In this document: positions 17,517 through 25,800 of the stretch, one piece after another
Layout: the number at the start of each line of letters is the position of its first letter
Numbering within the stretch: position 1 is the stretch's first letter
DNA from: Streptomyces griseus subsp. griseus
GTDB lineage: Bacteria > Actinomycetota > Actinomycetes > Streptomycetales > Streptomycetaceae
Direction: 5' to 3'
Length of the DNA stretch: 64,000 bases
Assembly: GCF_000720255.1 (NCBI RefSeq)
Contig: NZ_JOJE01000006.1
Coordinates: 330,652-394,651 of the forward strand
Position numbers and translations under genes: made by a program
Notes under the pieces: model-generated
The model's database searches: none
Told to the model about the DNA's origin: nothing
Seen by the model: the letters and a program-made list of their open reading frames with translations, nothing else

Positions 17517-18278
17517 ATGGCGGAATGTCGCAGGATGACCGGGCTCGTGGCGGTGATCACCGGCGCAGCGCACGGAATCGGCGCGGCCACGGCTCGAAGG
17601 CTCGCGGCCGAGGGTGCGACGCTCGTGGTCACGGACGTGGACGACGCGGCCGGCAAGGCAGTCGCCGCAGGCATCGAGGACAGTGGAGGACGCGCGGAGT
17701 ACGTACGCTGCGACGTGACCTCGTCCGTCGACTGGGAGAACTTGGCCCGCCACGTCGGCGAGCGTCACGGGCGGCTGGACGTACTGCACAGCAACGCCTT
17801 CGCCCAGCTGAACAAGCCCGCCCACGAGCTGAGCGAGGCCGAGTGGGACGGTCAGATGGCCGTACTGCTCAAACCGGCCTGGCGTGCGATGAAGACCTTC
17901 GCGGGCATGCTGCGCGAGGCGAGGGGGGCCGTGATCCTCACCTCCTCGGTGCACGCGGTCATCGGCCTGCCCGGCCACGCCGCCTACGCCGCCGCGAAGG
18001 GCGGGCTGTGCTCGCTGGGGCGGCAGTTGGCCGTCGAGTACGGGCCGGACATCCGCGTCAACACGGTGCTGCCCGGACCCATCCTCACCGCCGCCTGGGA
18101 CGGGATCCCGGAGCCCGACCGGGCGCGCAGCGTGGCCGCCACGGCGGCGAAGCGGTTCGGGCAGCCGGAGGAGGTCGCCTCCGCCGTCGCCTTCCTGGCA
18201 TCGGCGGACGCCTCCTATGTGACCGGAGCGAGCCTCGTGGTTGATGGAGGATGGAGCGTCATGAAGGAGTCCTCGTGA
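17517..18278 (+). CDS. SDR-family sugar dehydrogenase (probable galactose 1-dehydrogenase)
   Basis: The 253-residue classical SDR has the nucleotide-binding motif TGAAHGIG near the N-terminus and the active site Ser in ILTSSVHAVIG. The YAAAK tetrad (Tyr-x-x-x-Lys) and the late VVDGG motif are also present. The ATG at 17517 is preferred because GGGGAG lies about 10 bases upstream. It is followed by a regulator and the dehydratase, aldolase, kinase and lactonase of the galactonate pathway. Oxidation of galactose to galactonolactone is the missing first step, and this gene fits it. The SDR class is sure; the substrate is inferred from context. Confidence 0.82.
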   Translation: MAECRRMTGLVAVITGAAHGIGAATARRLAAEGATLVVTDVDDAAGKAVAAGIEDSGGRAEYVRCDVTSSVDWENLARHVGERHGRLDVLHSNAFAQLNKPAHELSEAEWDGQMAVLLKPAWRAMKTFAGMLREARGAVILTSSVHAVIGLPGHAAYAAAKGGLCSLGRQLAVEYGPDIRVNTVLPGPILTAAWDGIPEPDRARSVAATAAKRFGQPEEVASAVAFLASADASYVTGASLVVDGGWSVMKESS

Positions 18279-18327
18279 GCGCAGCGCGCGCGAAGAACCG
18301 TGCGCGGCACGCGCGAACAGGACCGAT

Positions 18328-19089
18328 ATGGAAACGGAGAACGTGGTGACCCATCCCGGCAGGGGGCTGCACGGCCAGGCGGTGGAGGAACTGGGCCGGC
18401 GCATCATCCGCGGCGACTATCCCCCCGGCTCCGTGGTGGACCCCGTCAAGTTCGAGACCGAGCTCGGTGTCAGCAAGACCGTCGTCCGTGAGGCGCTGCG
18501 CGTCCTGGCGGCCAAGGGACTCCTGGAGTCGAGGCAGAAACGCGGGACGACCATCCGGCCCCGCGCCGACTGGAACCTGCTCGACAGCGATCTGCTGCGC
18601 TGGCAGGGCAGCAGCGCTCCCACCGACGCCTTCCTGGGGGACCTCGCCGAGGTCCGCGCGATAGTCGAACCCGCCGGAGCCCGGCTCGCCGCGGCCCGCC
18701 GCACCGCGTCCGACCTGGACGCGATGCGACAGGCGCTGGACGCGATGGCGGCGGCCGGGACCGACGCCGACGCGATGGTCGAGGCGGACCTGGCCTTCCA
18801 CCGCGCCCTGCTGGACGCCGCGCACAACGAGCTGCTCAGCCGGATGGAGGTCGTCATCGAGGCCGGTCTGCGCGTCCGGGACCGCATCGTGCACGGCGCC
18901 CGGCACTTCTCCGACTCCATCCCCGTGCACCGGGAACTGCTGGCGGCGGTCGAGGCGGGTGATCCGGACGCGGCGGTGGCAGCCGTCGAGTCACTGCTGG
19001 CGCAGGCGTCCCATGACCTGGCGGCCGTGCAGGCCCAGGAAGACCACGCCGACCTCGCGACCCACCCGCTCCCTGAGGAAGATTCTTGA
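18328..19089 (+). CDS. GntR-family regulator with FCD domain (DgoR-like)
   Basis: The 253-residue protein has an N-terminal winged helix (GRRIIRGDYPPGSVVDPVKF, SKTVVREALRVLAAKGLLES). An all-helical FCD ligand domain with several conserved Arg/His follows (EVRAIVEPAGARLAA, ADLAFHRALLDAAHN, VHRELLAAVEAGD). FCD proteins typically sense sugar acids. The TTGA overlap with the dehydratase start, and the position inside the operon, make it the likely galactonate-responsive repressor. GTG at 18343 or 18346 is an alternative start, since GGAG precedes the latter. Confidence 0.88.
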   Translation: METENVVTHPGRGLHGQAVEELGRRIIRGDYPPGSVVDPVKFETELGVSKTVVREALRVLAAKGLLESRQKRGTTIRPRADWNLLDSDLLRWQGSSAPTDAFLGDLAEVRAIVEPAGARLAAARRTASDLDAMRQALDAMAAAGTDADAMVEADLAFHRALLDAAHNELLSRMEVVIEAGLRVRDRIVHGARHFSDSIPVHRELLAAVEAGDPDAAVAAVESLLAQASHDLAAVQAQEDHADLATHPLPEEDS

Positions 19090-20231
19090 AAATAACCGGA
19101 CTTGAGACCTTCCTGGTCGCTCCGCGCTGGCTGTTCCTGCGCGTCGCCACCGACGAAGGAGTCACCGGCTGGGGCGAGCCCGTGATCGAGGGCCGCGCCG
19201 AGACCGTGCGCGCGGCGGTCCACGAGCTGGCCGACTACCTCGTCGGCCGGGATCCGCTGCGCATCGAGGACCACTGGCAGGTGCTCACCAAGGGTGGCTT
19301 CTACCGGGGCGGTCCCATCCTCTCCAGCGCCGTCGCCGGCATCGACCAGGCACTGTGGGACATCGCCGGCAAGACCTACGGCGTCCCGGTGCACCGCCTC
19401 CTCGGCGGCCCCGTACGCGACCGCGTCCGGATGTACGCCTGGATCGGCGGAGACCGCCCCAGCGATGTCGCGGAGCTGGCCGAGGAGCAGACGAAGGCGG
19501 GCTTCACCGCCGTCAAGATGAACGCCTCGGCCGAACTCGCCCCGATCGACACCCCGGCCCGCTCCGCCGAGGTCGTGGAGCGTGTCGCGGCCGTCCGCGA
19601 AGTGCTGGGCGACGAACGGGACATCGCCGTCGACTTCCACGGCCGGGCCTCCACCGCCATGTCACGCCGGCTGCTGCCCCTGTTGGAACCGCTGCACCCG
19701 CTGTTCGTCGAGGAACCCGTCTCACCGGAACACTCGGACCATCTGCGAAGCCTGGTGGAGTCCACGAGCGTTCCGCTCGCCACCGGCGAACGCCTCTATT
19801 CCCGCTGGGACTTCCGCCAGGTGATGACCAGCGGCATCGCCGTGGCCCAGCCCGACCTGTCGCACGCCGGCGGCGTCTCCGAGGTCCGCCGCATCGCCGC
19901 CATGGCGGAGACGTACGATGTCGCCCTGGCCCCGCACTGCCCCCTCGGCCCGATCGCCCTGGCCGCGAGCCTGCAGATCGCCTTCTCCGTACCGAACTTC
20001 CTCATCCAGGAACAGAGCCTGGGAATCCACTACAACCAGCAGTGCGACCTGCTGGAGTACGTGATGGATCCCGAACCCTTCCGCTTCCAGGGCGGATACG
20101 CCGTGGCCGGCTCCCGCCCGGGTCTCGGTGTCGAGATCGACGAGAAGGCGGTACGCCACGCCGCCGAGACCGGGCACCGCTGGCGCAACCCCGTATGGCG
20201 CGGCCCCGACGGGGCTTTCACCGAATGGTGA
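19086..20231 (+). CDS. dgoD: D-galactonate dehydratase
   Basis: This 381-residue enolase-superfamily enzyme matches the length and motifs of DgoD. Mg ligands are in AVDFHGRAS (Asp, and the catalytic His two residues on), LFVEEPV and TGERLYSRWDF. The second catalytic His is in APHCPLGPI. It removes water from D-galactonate to give 2-keto-3-deoxygalactonate. The start is TTG at 19086, overlapping the regulator stop; it gives the natural N-terminus MKITGLETFLV. The next two enzymes of the pathway follow directly, which supports galactonate over the many other acid-sugar dehydratase substrates. Confidence 0.9.
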   Translation: MKITGLETFLVAPRWLFLRVATDEGVTGWGEPVIEGRAETVRAAVHELADYLVGRDPLRIEDHWQVLTKGGFYRGGPILSSAVAGIDQALWDIAGKTYGVPVHRLLGGPVRDRVRMYAWIGGDRPSDVAELAEEQTKAGFTAVKMNASAELAPIDTPARSAEVVERVAAVREVLGDERDIAVDFHGRASTAMSRRLLPLLEPLHPLFVEEPVSPEHSDHLRSLVESTSVPLATGERLYSRWDFRQVMTSGIAVAQPDLSHAGGVSEVRRIAAMAETYDVALAPHCPLGPIALAASLQIAFSVPNFLIQEQSLGIHYNQQCDLLEYVMDPEPFRFQGGYAVAGSRPGLGVEIDEKAVRHAAETGHRWRNPVWRGPDGAFTEW

Positions 20232-20293
20232 CCACCGCCTGCCCCGCTCCGCAACCGCACACCCCGAGCCCCGCCCAAGGAGAGCCCGCTCCG

Positions 20294-20914
20294 ATGAACC
20301 TGGTGGAATCCCTCCGAACACACCGCCTGCTGGCGATCGTACGGGGCAAGGACCCCGCCGCGGCCCTGCGCACCGTACGCACCCTCACCGAGGAGGGCAT
20401 CGAGGCCATCGAGGTCTCACTGACCACGGCCGACGCCCTCACCGTGATCAGGCGGGCCCGCGCCGAACTGGGCCCCGACGCGATCCTCGGCGCCGGCACC
20501 GTGCGCTCGGCGGCGGACGCGGCCCACGCCGTCGAGGTCGGTGCGTCGTACCTCGTCACCCCGGCGCTGGTGGACGGGCTGGAACCCTATGGCGTACCGG
20601 TCCTGATGGGAGCCCTGACGCCGACCGAGATCGAACTGGCCCTCGCCCGGGGCGCCGCCGCGATCAAGCTCTTCCCCGGAACCCTCGGCGGCCCCGGCTA
20701 CCTGCGGGCCCTGCGCGACCCGTTCCCCGAGGTGCCCTTCGTGCCCGTCGGGGGAGTGGACGCACAGGCCGCCCGCGCCTACCTGGACCGGGGCGCCATC
20801 GCCGTCGGTGTCGGCTCACCGCTGGTCGGGGACGCGGCCGACGGCGGCGACCTCGACCGACTCCGCACACGTGCGGCCGAATTCCGCCGGGTGGCCGCGG
20901 GGGAGACGTCATGA
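20294..20914 (+). CDS. dgoA: 2-dehydro-3-deoxy-6-phosphogalactonate aldolase
   Basis: The 206-residue class I aldolase has the Schiff-base Lys in AAIKLFPG and the catalytic Glu in IEAIEVSLTT. The phosphate-binding GGVDAQ near the end is also present. It cleaves KDPGal into pyruvate and glyceraldehyde-3-phosphate. A good AAGGAG precedes the ATG by about 10 bases. The stop overlaps the kinase start (ATGA), so the two are coupled. A KDPG aldolase of the Entner-Doudoroff pathway looks very similar; the DgoD neighbour decides the name. Confidence 0.87.
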   Translation: MNLVESLRTHRLLAIVRGKDPAAALRTVRTLTEEGIEAIEVSLTTADALTVIRRARAELGPDAILGAGTVRSAADAAHAVEVGASYLVTPALVDGLEPYGVPVLMGALTPTEIELALARGAAAIKLFPGTLGGPGYLRALRDPFPEVPFVPVGGVDAQAARAYLDRGAIAVGVGSPLVGDAADGGDLDRLRTRAAEFRRVAAGETS

Positions 20915-21885
20915 CGGCACCGGAGTCCCGGGCCACGCCCGAAGTGGTGACCTTCGGCGAGACGATGGCGGCGCTGCGCGCACACGGCGCGCTGCGCCTC
21001 GGCGGCAGCCTCGGGCTGTCCGTGGCCGGAGCCGAGTCCAACGTCGCCATCGGCCTCGCCCGGCTCGGGCACCGGGTGCGCTGGGCCGGCCGGGTCGGCG
21101 CGGACGAACTCGGCGCGCTGGTACTGCGCACGCTGCGCGCCGAGGGGATCGACATCGACCACGCGGTCACCGACGACACCGGCCGCCCCACGGGACTGCT
21201 GCTGACCGAGCCCCGCCTGGGGACGCTCACGCGCGTCAGCTACTACCGCGCCGGTTCCGCGGGTTCAGCCGTCTCACCGGCCGACGTACTGCCCGCGCTG
21301 GCGCCGGGAACCCGCGTTCTGCATCTCACCGGCATCACACCGGCGCTCAGCGCCTCGGCGGCCGAGGCCGTCCTGGCAGCCGCCGCCACCGCACGCGACG
21401 CCGGCATCACCGTGTGCCTCGACGTCAACCACCGCTCCCGGCTGTGGACCGCCGACCGAGCCCGTGCGGCGCTCCGGCCGCTGCTGGCCCGAACGGATCT
21501 GCTCATCGCCTCCGAGGACGAGCTGCCGCTGGTGCTGGAACGACCCGGTGCGGAGGAAGCGGAGGCCGTGCGCGGTGTTCTGGCCGAAGGAGTCGGCGAG
21601 GTGGTCGTCAAGCGCGGCGCCCGTGGCGCGACCGCATTCACCGCGGACGGGGCGACCGACCGCGCGGCACGCCGGGTCGACGCGATAGACGTGGTCGGCG
21701 CGGGTGACGCCTTCGTGGCCGGATACCTGTCCGGTCTGCTCGGCGGCGCGGACATCCCCGCCCGTCTGCACCGAGCCGTCACCACCGCGGCGTTCGCCGT
21801 CGCCACCCGGGGCGACTGGGAGGGCCTGCCGACGCGGGACGAACTCACCCTGTTCGACCAGCCCGACGGCACGACCATCCGCTGA
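20911..21885 (+). CDS. dgoK: 2-keto-3-deoxy-sugar acid kinase (PfkB family)
   Basis: The 324-residue ribokinase-fold protein starts at an ATG overlapping the aldolase stop. It has the N-terminal PfkB block (GAESNVAIGLARLGHRVRWA) and the signature near the end (DVVGAGDAFVAGYLSGLL), whose Asp is the catalytic base. The sequence resembles KdgK-type PfkB kinases rather than the unrelated enterobacterial DgoK fold, so the symbol describes the role. It phosphorylates 2-keto-3-deoxygalactonate before aldol cleavage. Confidence 0.82.
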   Translation: MTAPESRATPEVVTFGETMAALRAHGALRLGGSLGLSVAGAESNVAIGLARLGHRVRWAGRVGADELGALVLRTLRAEGIDIDHAVTDDTGRPTGLLLTEPRLGTLTRVSYYRAGSAGSAVSPADVLPALAPGTRVLHLTGITPALSASAAEAVLAAAATARDAGITVCLDVNHRSRLWTADRARAALRPLLARTDLLIASEDELPLVLERPGAEEAEAVRGVLAEGVGEVVVKRGARGATAFTADGATDRAARRVDAIDVVGAGDAFVAGYLSGLLGGADIPARLHRAVTTAAFAVATRGDWEGLPTRDELTLFDQPDGTTIR

Positions 21886-21903
21886 CCAACCAGGAGACCG
21901 ACC

Positions 21904-22788
21904 ATGACCCACACGGCACGGACGGCGGCGGTCGTCGTGGACGGAGCGTACGAACTCGCCGAGGGCGGCCGCTGGTTCGACGGCCGGTACGTGTACGTCG
22001 ACATCCTCAGCGGCAGGCTCTTCGAACTGCGCGACGACACCGAACCGGCCCCGCGACAACTGTGCGGACTCGACGTGCCGTTGGGTGCCGTCGCGCCCGT
22101 GGCCGACCGGCCTGGCACCTGGATCGCCGCCGCGGGCACCGGCATCGCGCTGCTCACCGCGGACGGCGCTCCGGAGTGGCTGGACCGCCCCGAGGACCGC
22201 ACCCCCGCCCCCAGCCGGATGAACGACGGCGTCGCGGACCCGGCCGGCCGTTTCTGGGCCGGCAGCATGGCCTACGACGGCGCCCACGGCGCGGGTTCGC
22301 TCTACCGGACGGACCCGGACGGCACGGTGGTACGCGTCCTCGACGGCCTGGGCATCGTCAACGGGCCCGCGTTCACCGCCGACGGCACGACCATGTACGT
22401 CGCCGACACGGCCGCCGGTACGATCCTGCGCTGCAGCGTCGACCCCGCCTCGGGCGACCTCTCCGGTGGCCCGCACACCTTCGCCCGAGTACGCGACGGC
22501 GAAGGCGGCCCCGACGGAATGACCGTCGATGCCGAGGGCTGCCTGTGGGTCGCGATGTGGGGCGCCGGTGAGGTCCACCGGTACCACCCCGACGGCCGCC
22601 GGCTCCACACCCTGACCGTCCCCGCCCCGCACCCCACGTCGGTCTGTCTGCACCCCGCTGACAACCGCCTCTTCGTCACCACCGCCCGGTACGGGGTGAA
22701 GAGCCCGACAGCGGCCTCCGGCGCGGTGCTCAGCATCCCCGTACCGGTCAGGGGGACGGCCGTTTGCTTCTGGAGCGGCCCTGGCTGA
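21904..22788 (+). CDS. SMP-30/gluconolaconase-type sugar lactonase
   Basis: The 294-residue six-bladed propeller carries the expected metal ligands: Glu in LAEGGRWFDG, Asn in SRMNDGVADP, and an Asp in GEGGPDGMTVD. It hydrolyses sugar lactones. In this operon the natural substrate is galactonolactone, which links the SDR dehydrogenase to the dehydratase. It is 18 bases after the kinase stop and is the last gene of the operon. The tail converges on the large conflict-type gene 39 bases later. Confidence 0.85.
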   Translation: MTHTARTAAVVVDGAYELAEGGRWFDGRYVYVDILSGRLFELRDDTEPAPRQLCGLDVPLGAVAPVADRPGTWIAAAGTGIALLTADGAPEWLDRPEDRTPAPSRMNDGVADPAGRFWAGSMAYDGAHGAGSLYRTDPDGTVVRVLDGLGIVNGPAFTADGTTMYVADTAAGTILRCSVDPASGDLSGGPHTFARVRDGEGGPDGMTVDAEGCLWVAMWGAGEVHRYHPDGRRLHTLTVPAPHPTSVCLHPADNRLFVTTARYGVKSPTAASGAVLSIPVPVRGTAVCFWSGPG

Positions 22789-22827
22789 AACCGCTGATCC
22801 GGCCGGGGTTCACGACGCGTCCGCCCG

Positions 22828-25800
22828 TCATGCGTCGGCCGGCGGTGTCCATCGCCTGCGGCTTCCGGCCGTACTCAGAAGGGTGCCGATACGGACGGTC
22901 TCACGGACCACGTCCGGCCACGGGCTGGTGTCGGCGACGCTCAGCAAGTGGGCGCCGCTGCCCGGGCGTTTGCGGATGCTGGTCCGGATCAGCACCCGCA
23001 GCAACTCCTGCGGCCCGGGCAGGCAACCCTCGACCAGTCGTCGCCACTGCTCGGTGTCGGCCCGTTCGACGAGGATCGTCAGCGGTCGGTACCACCGCTG
23101 TGCCAGCGACATCTCCTTGCCGGTGGGCAGCTCCCGCACCCGGGTCGCGGTATCGACGACCAGTTGCACGGCATGCGAGGGCGAGGCGTCCGCGAGGCGC
23201 TCGACCAGGCGTCCCAGCACCGTCACCTCGTCCACCTCGCGGGCCCGCGCGAGATGGAGCGCCGCTTCGGCACAGGCCTGCGCGGCGCGCCGCGGTGTGT
23301 CCAGCGGATGGTGACGGCACACCAGCCCCGTCAGGCAGCGGCGCACCACGACCTGGTTGTCCTCGTACCAGCCGAGGGCGGGCGGCACCCGGCCCGCGGT
23401 GTACGCGGGCCCGAGGAAGTCGTCCCGGAGCGTGTCCTCCAGGGAGCGCCAGTCCGGCGTGTCCAGGGACCGGTGGGGGCTGTGGCCGACGACCGTCTCG
23501 ATCAGCAGCAGCACGGTCCGCACGTGGTGAGGGTGTCCGCCCCTGGCCAGGAGGTCGCCCAGCTGAGACGCGCTCGGCGGGGCGAGGATGCCCCGCGTGA
23601 CCAGCCTGCCGCGCAGCATGATCGCCTTGCGGGCGACCTGTGGACCGTGGGCGCCGGTCCAGGTGGAGTCGCACAGCCGCTCCAGAGCAGCGGCGTGACG
23701 GCGTAGGGCGGCGTTCAGTCGCGGGCTCTCCCTGCCGACGTCGGCGCGCCGCAGCGCTTCGTTGAGCCAGCCGGGATCGATCCACGGGTCGACCATCCCG
23801 CCCGAGAAGAGCTCGTCCAGCAGTTCCGGACAGCCGGGCAGCAGCCGTTGCAACCCCGAGTTGATCTCTTGATCGACCTGCGACACCGCGTGCTGGTGGG
23901 CCACCCCCTCCAGGTCGTGCCCGGCTGCCCGGTCGGCGCGCCACAGCCGGAGGGCGTCGAGCGCCTCGGGGTGCTCGGCCACCGCGGCCGCGACCAGCAG
24001 GGTGACGGCGCTGTCGTCGGCGAGCCAGACGCGACGCAGCCGCTCCTCCGCCCGATCCGGCCTGCCCGGTCCGGCGCCCGGGCCGGTCCGTGGCCACGCT
24101 TCGCCCACCAGCGCGGCGGTGGTGTCCACGTCCATCGGGCGGCTCCAGGTGTGCTCCGCCAGCCGGTGACCGAACCCGTCCGGGGCCGGGCCGTCGAGGG
24201 CGCGCAGGTGCCCGGCGAGCCAGGCCCTGACCGCCGCGGTGGCGGCCGGCTCCGGGCCGGTCGCCGGACCGGACGGTGTATCGCCGCCGATGGTTCCGGC
24301 CGGGCCACGGGCGTCCGTCAGCAGCGGCAGCAGCAGGGCATCGGTGAGCAGCGGCATGGCGCCGGGGCCGCCCACCCGTTCCACCACATCCAGCAGGGAC
24401 CGCACCTCCTCGGCGGAGGACTCGGCGGCCACCACCCCGACGGCCCGTACCTGCGGATACGACTGAGGATCCTGCCAGGACCGGGCTGAGGCGGTCAGCA
24501 CCGCCTCCTGCGACGGCCGTCGCCCGCCGCCCGACCAGCCGGCCGCGATGAGCCGCCCCAGCGCGGCCTGGAGCTCGACGCCGTTCTTGTTACGCGGGCG
24601 ATGGGCACTCCAGCGGTGCCGCACGACGGGCCGGATGACGGAGTAGGGCCGTTCCGGCCAGTCGTACGGTCGAGCCGCGAGCCGTACGCACCGGGCCACC
24701 AGGGACAGGTCGCCACTCAGGTCCGTCAGCAGGGTGCGCAGCCGGGGCCAGACCCATTCGGGCCGCTTGCCGGCCAGGGCCTCCAGGACGGAGACGAATT
24801 TGAAGATCTCCGTCTTGTGCTGGGTGAGCAGCCAGGCCCACAGGCACGTCTTCGGTGCGCACCGGCCGCTGCCGCAGTCGCCGCCGCGTCCCCGGGACGG
24901 ACAGGACCGTTCGATGACCGCGACGACACCGTCCGGGGTGCTCTCCGCGAGCCAGCCCAGCGCGACCAGCAGCGACCGTCTGACGTCCTGGTGCTCCGTT
25001 CGCCAGACGGCGAGCAGCTCGTCCGCGACCCGCTCGCGGTCCTGGTTGCAGGTGGCGGGCAGCGCGTCCAGATAGACCCGGCCCAGCACCGCCGGGAGCT
25101 TCGCCAGCACCGGCGCGAACCGGGCACGCAACGCGGCGTCGGGGGTGGGCAGTCGCGCGTAGACCCGCAGCTGCATGGCGCGCAGCGCGTGGAACGCGGG
25201 TGTGTCGTCCCAGGTGGAGTCGAGCAGGCCGGTCAGCAGCGCCGTGCAGGTCTCGGCGCGCGCGCCGCCTGCCCGCCCCGCCTGTACGAGGGCTTGTTCG
25301 GCGACCGCCAGGCGGAAGTGGTCGTCGGGGTATTCCTTCAACCAGTCGAGCAGGTGGCCGAGTTGCCGGGGAGCACGGGACAGCCTCCGTCCCGCGGCGT
25401 ACTCGAAGAGGGTCTGGTGGAAGTAGGAGTACCGCTGGACGCCCGAGCCGTGGCACTCGATCACCCCGCGGGTCATCAGCAGGGGGATGTCCGCGGGTGA
25501 GGGCGACCCGGGTGACTCGGCGATACCCGCGGTCGCCTCGTCGGCCGAGAGGTCGAGCCGTCCCTCCTGGAGCATCAGGCGGGCCAGCTCCTCGCCGGTG
25601 GCGGAGAGGTCGGCCGCCGCGGCGGGGCCGGGCGCGTCGCCCGCCCTCTGGTCGCGTCCGACGCGGTGCTCCCAGTAGAGACCGTAGAGGGTGGTGGCGT
25701 CGATCTCCTCGACCAGCGGCGGCTTCGGGGCGAACGCCTCGAAGAGCATCCGCAGCGTCAGCGGTGCCCGGCACACCTCGTGCATCGGCAGACCGTGCAC

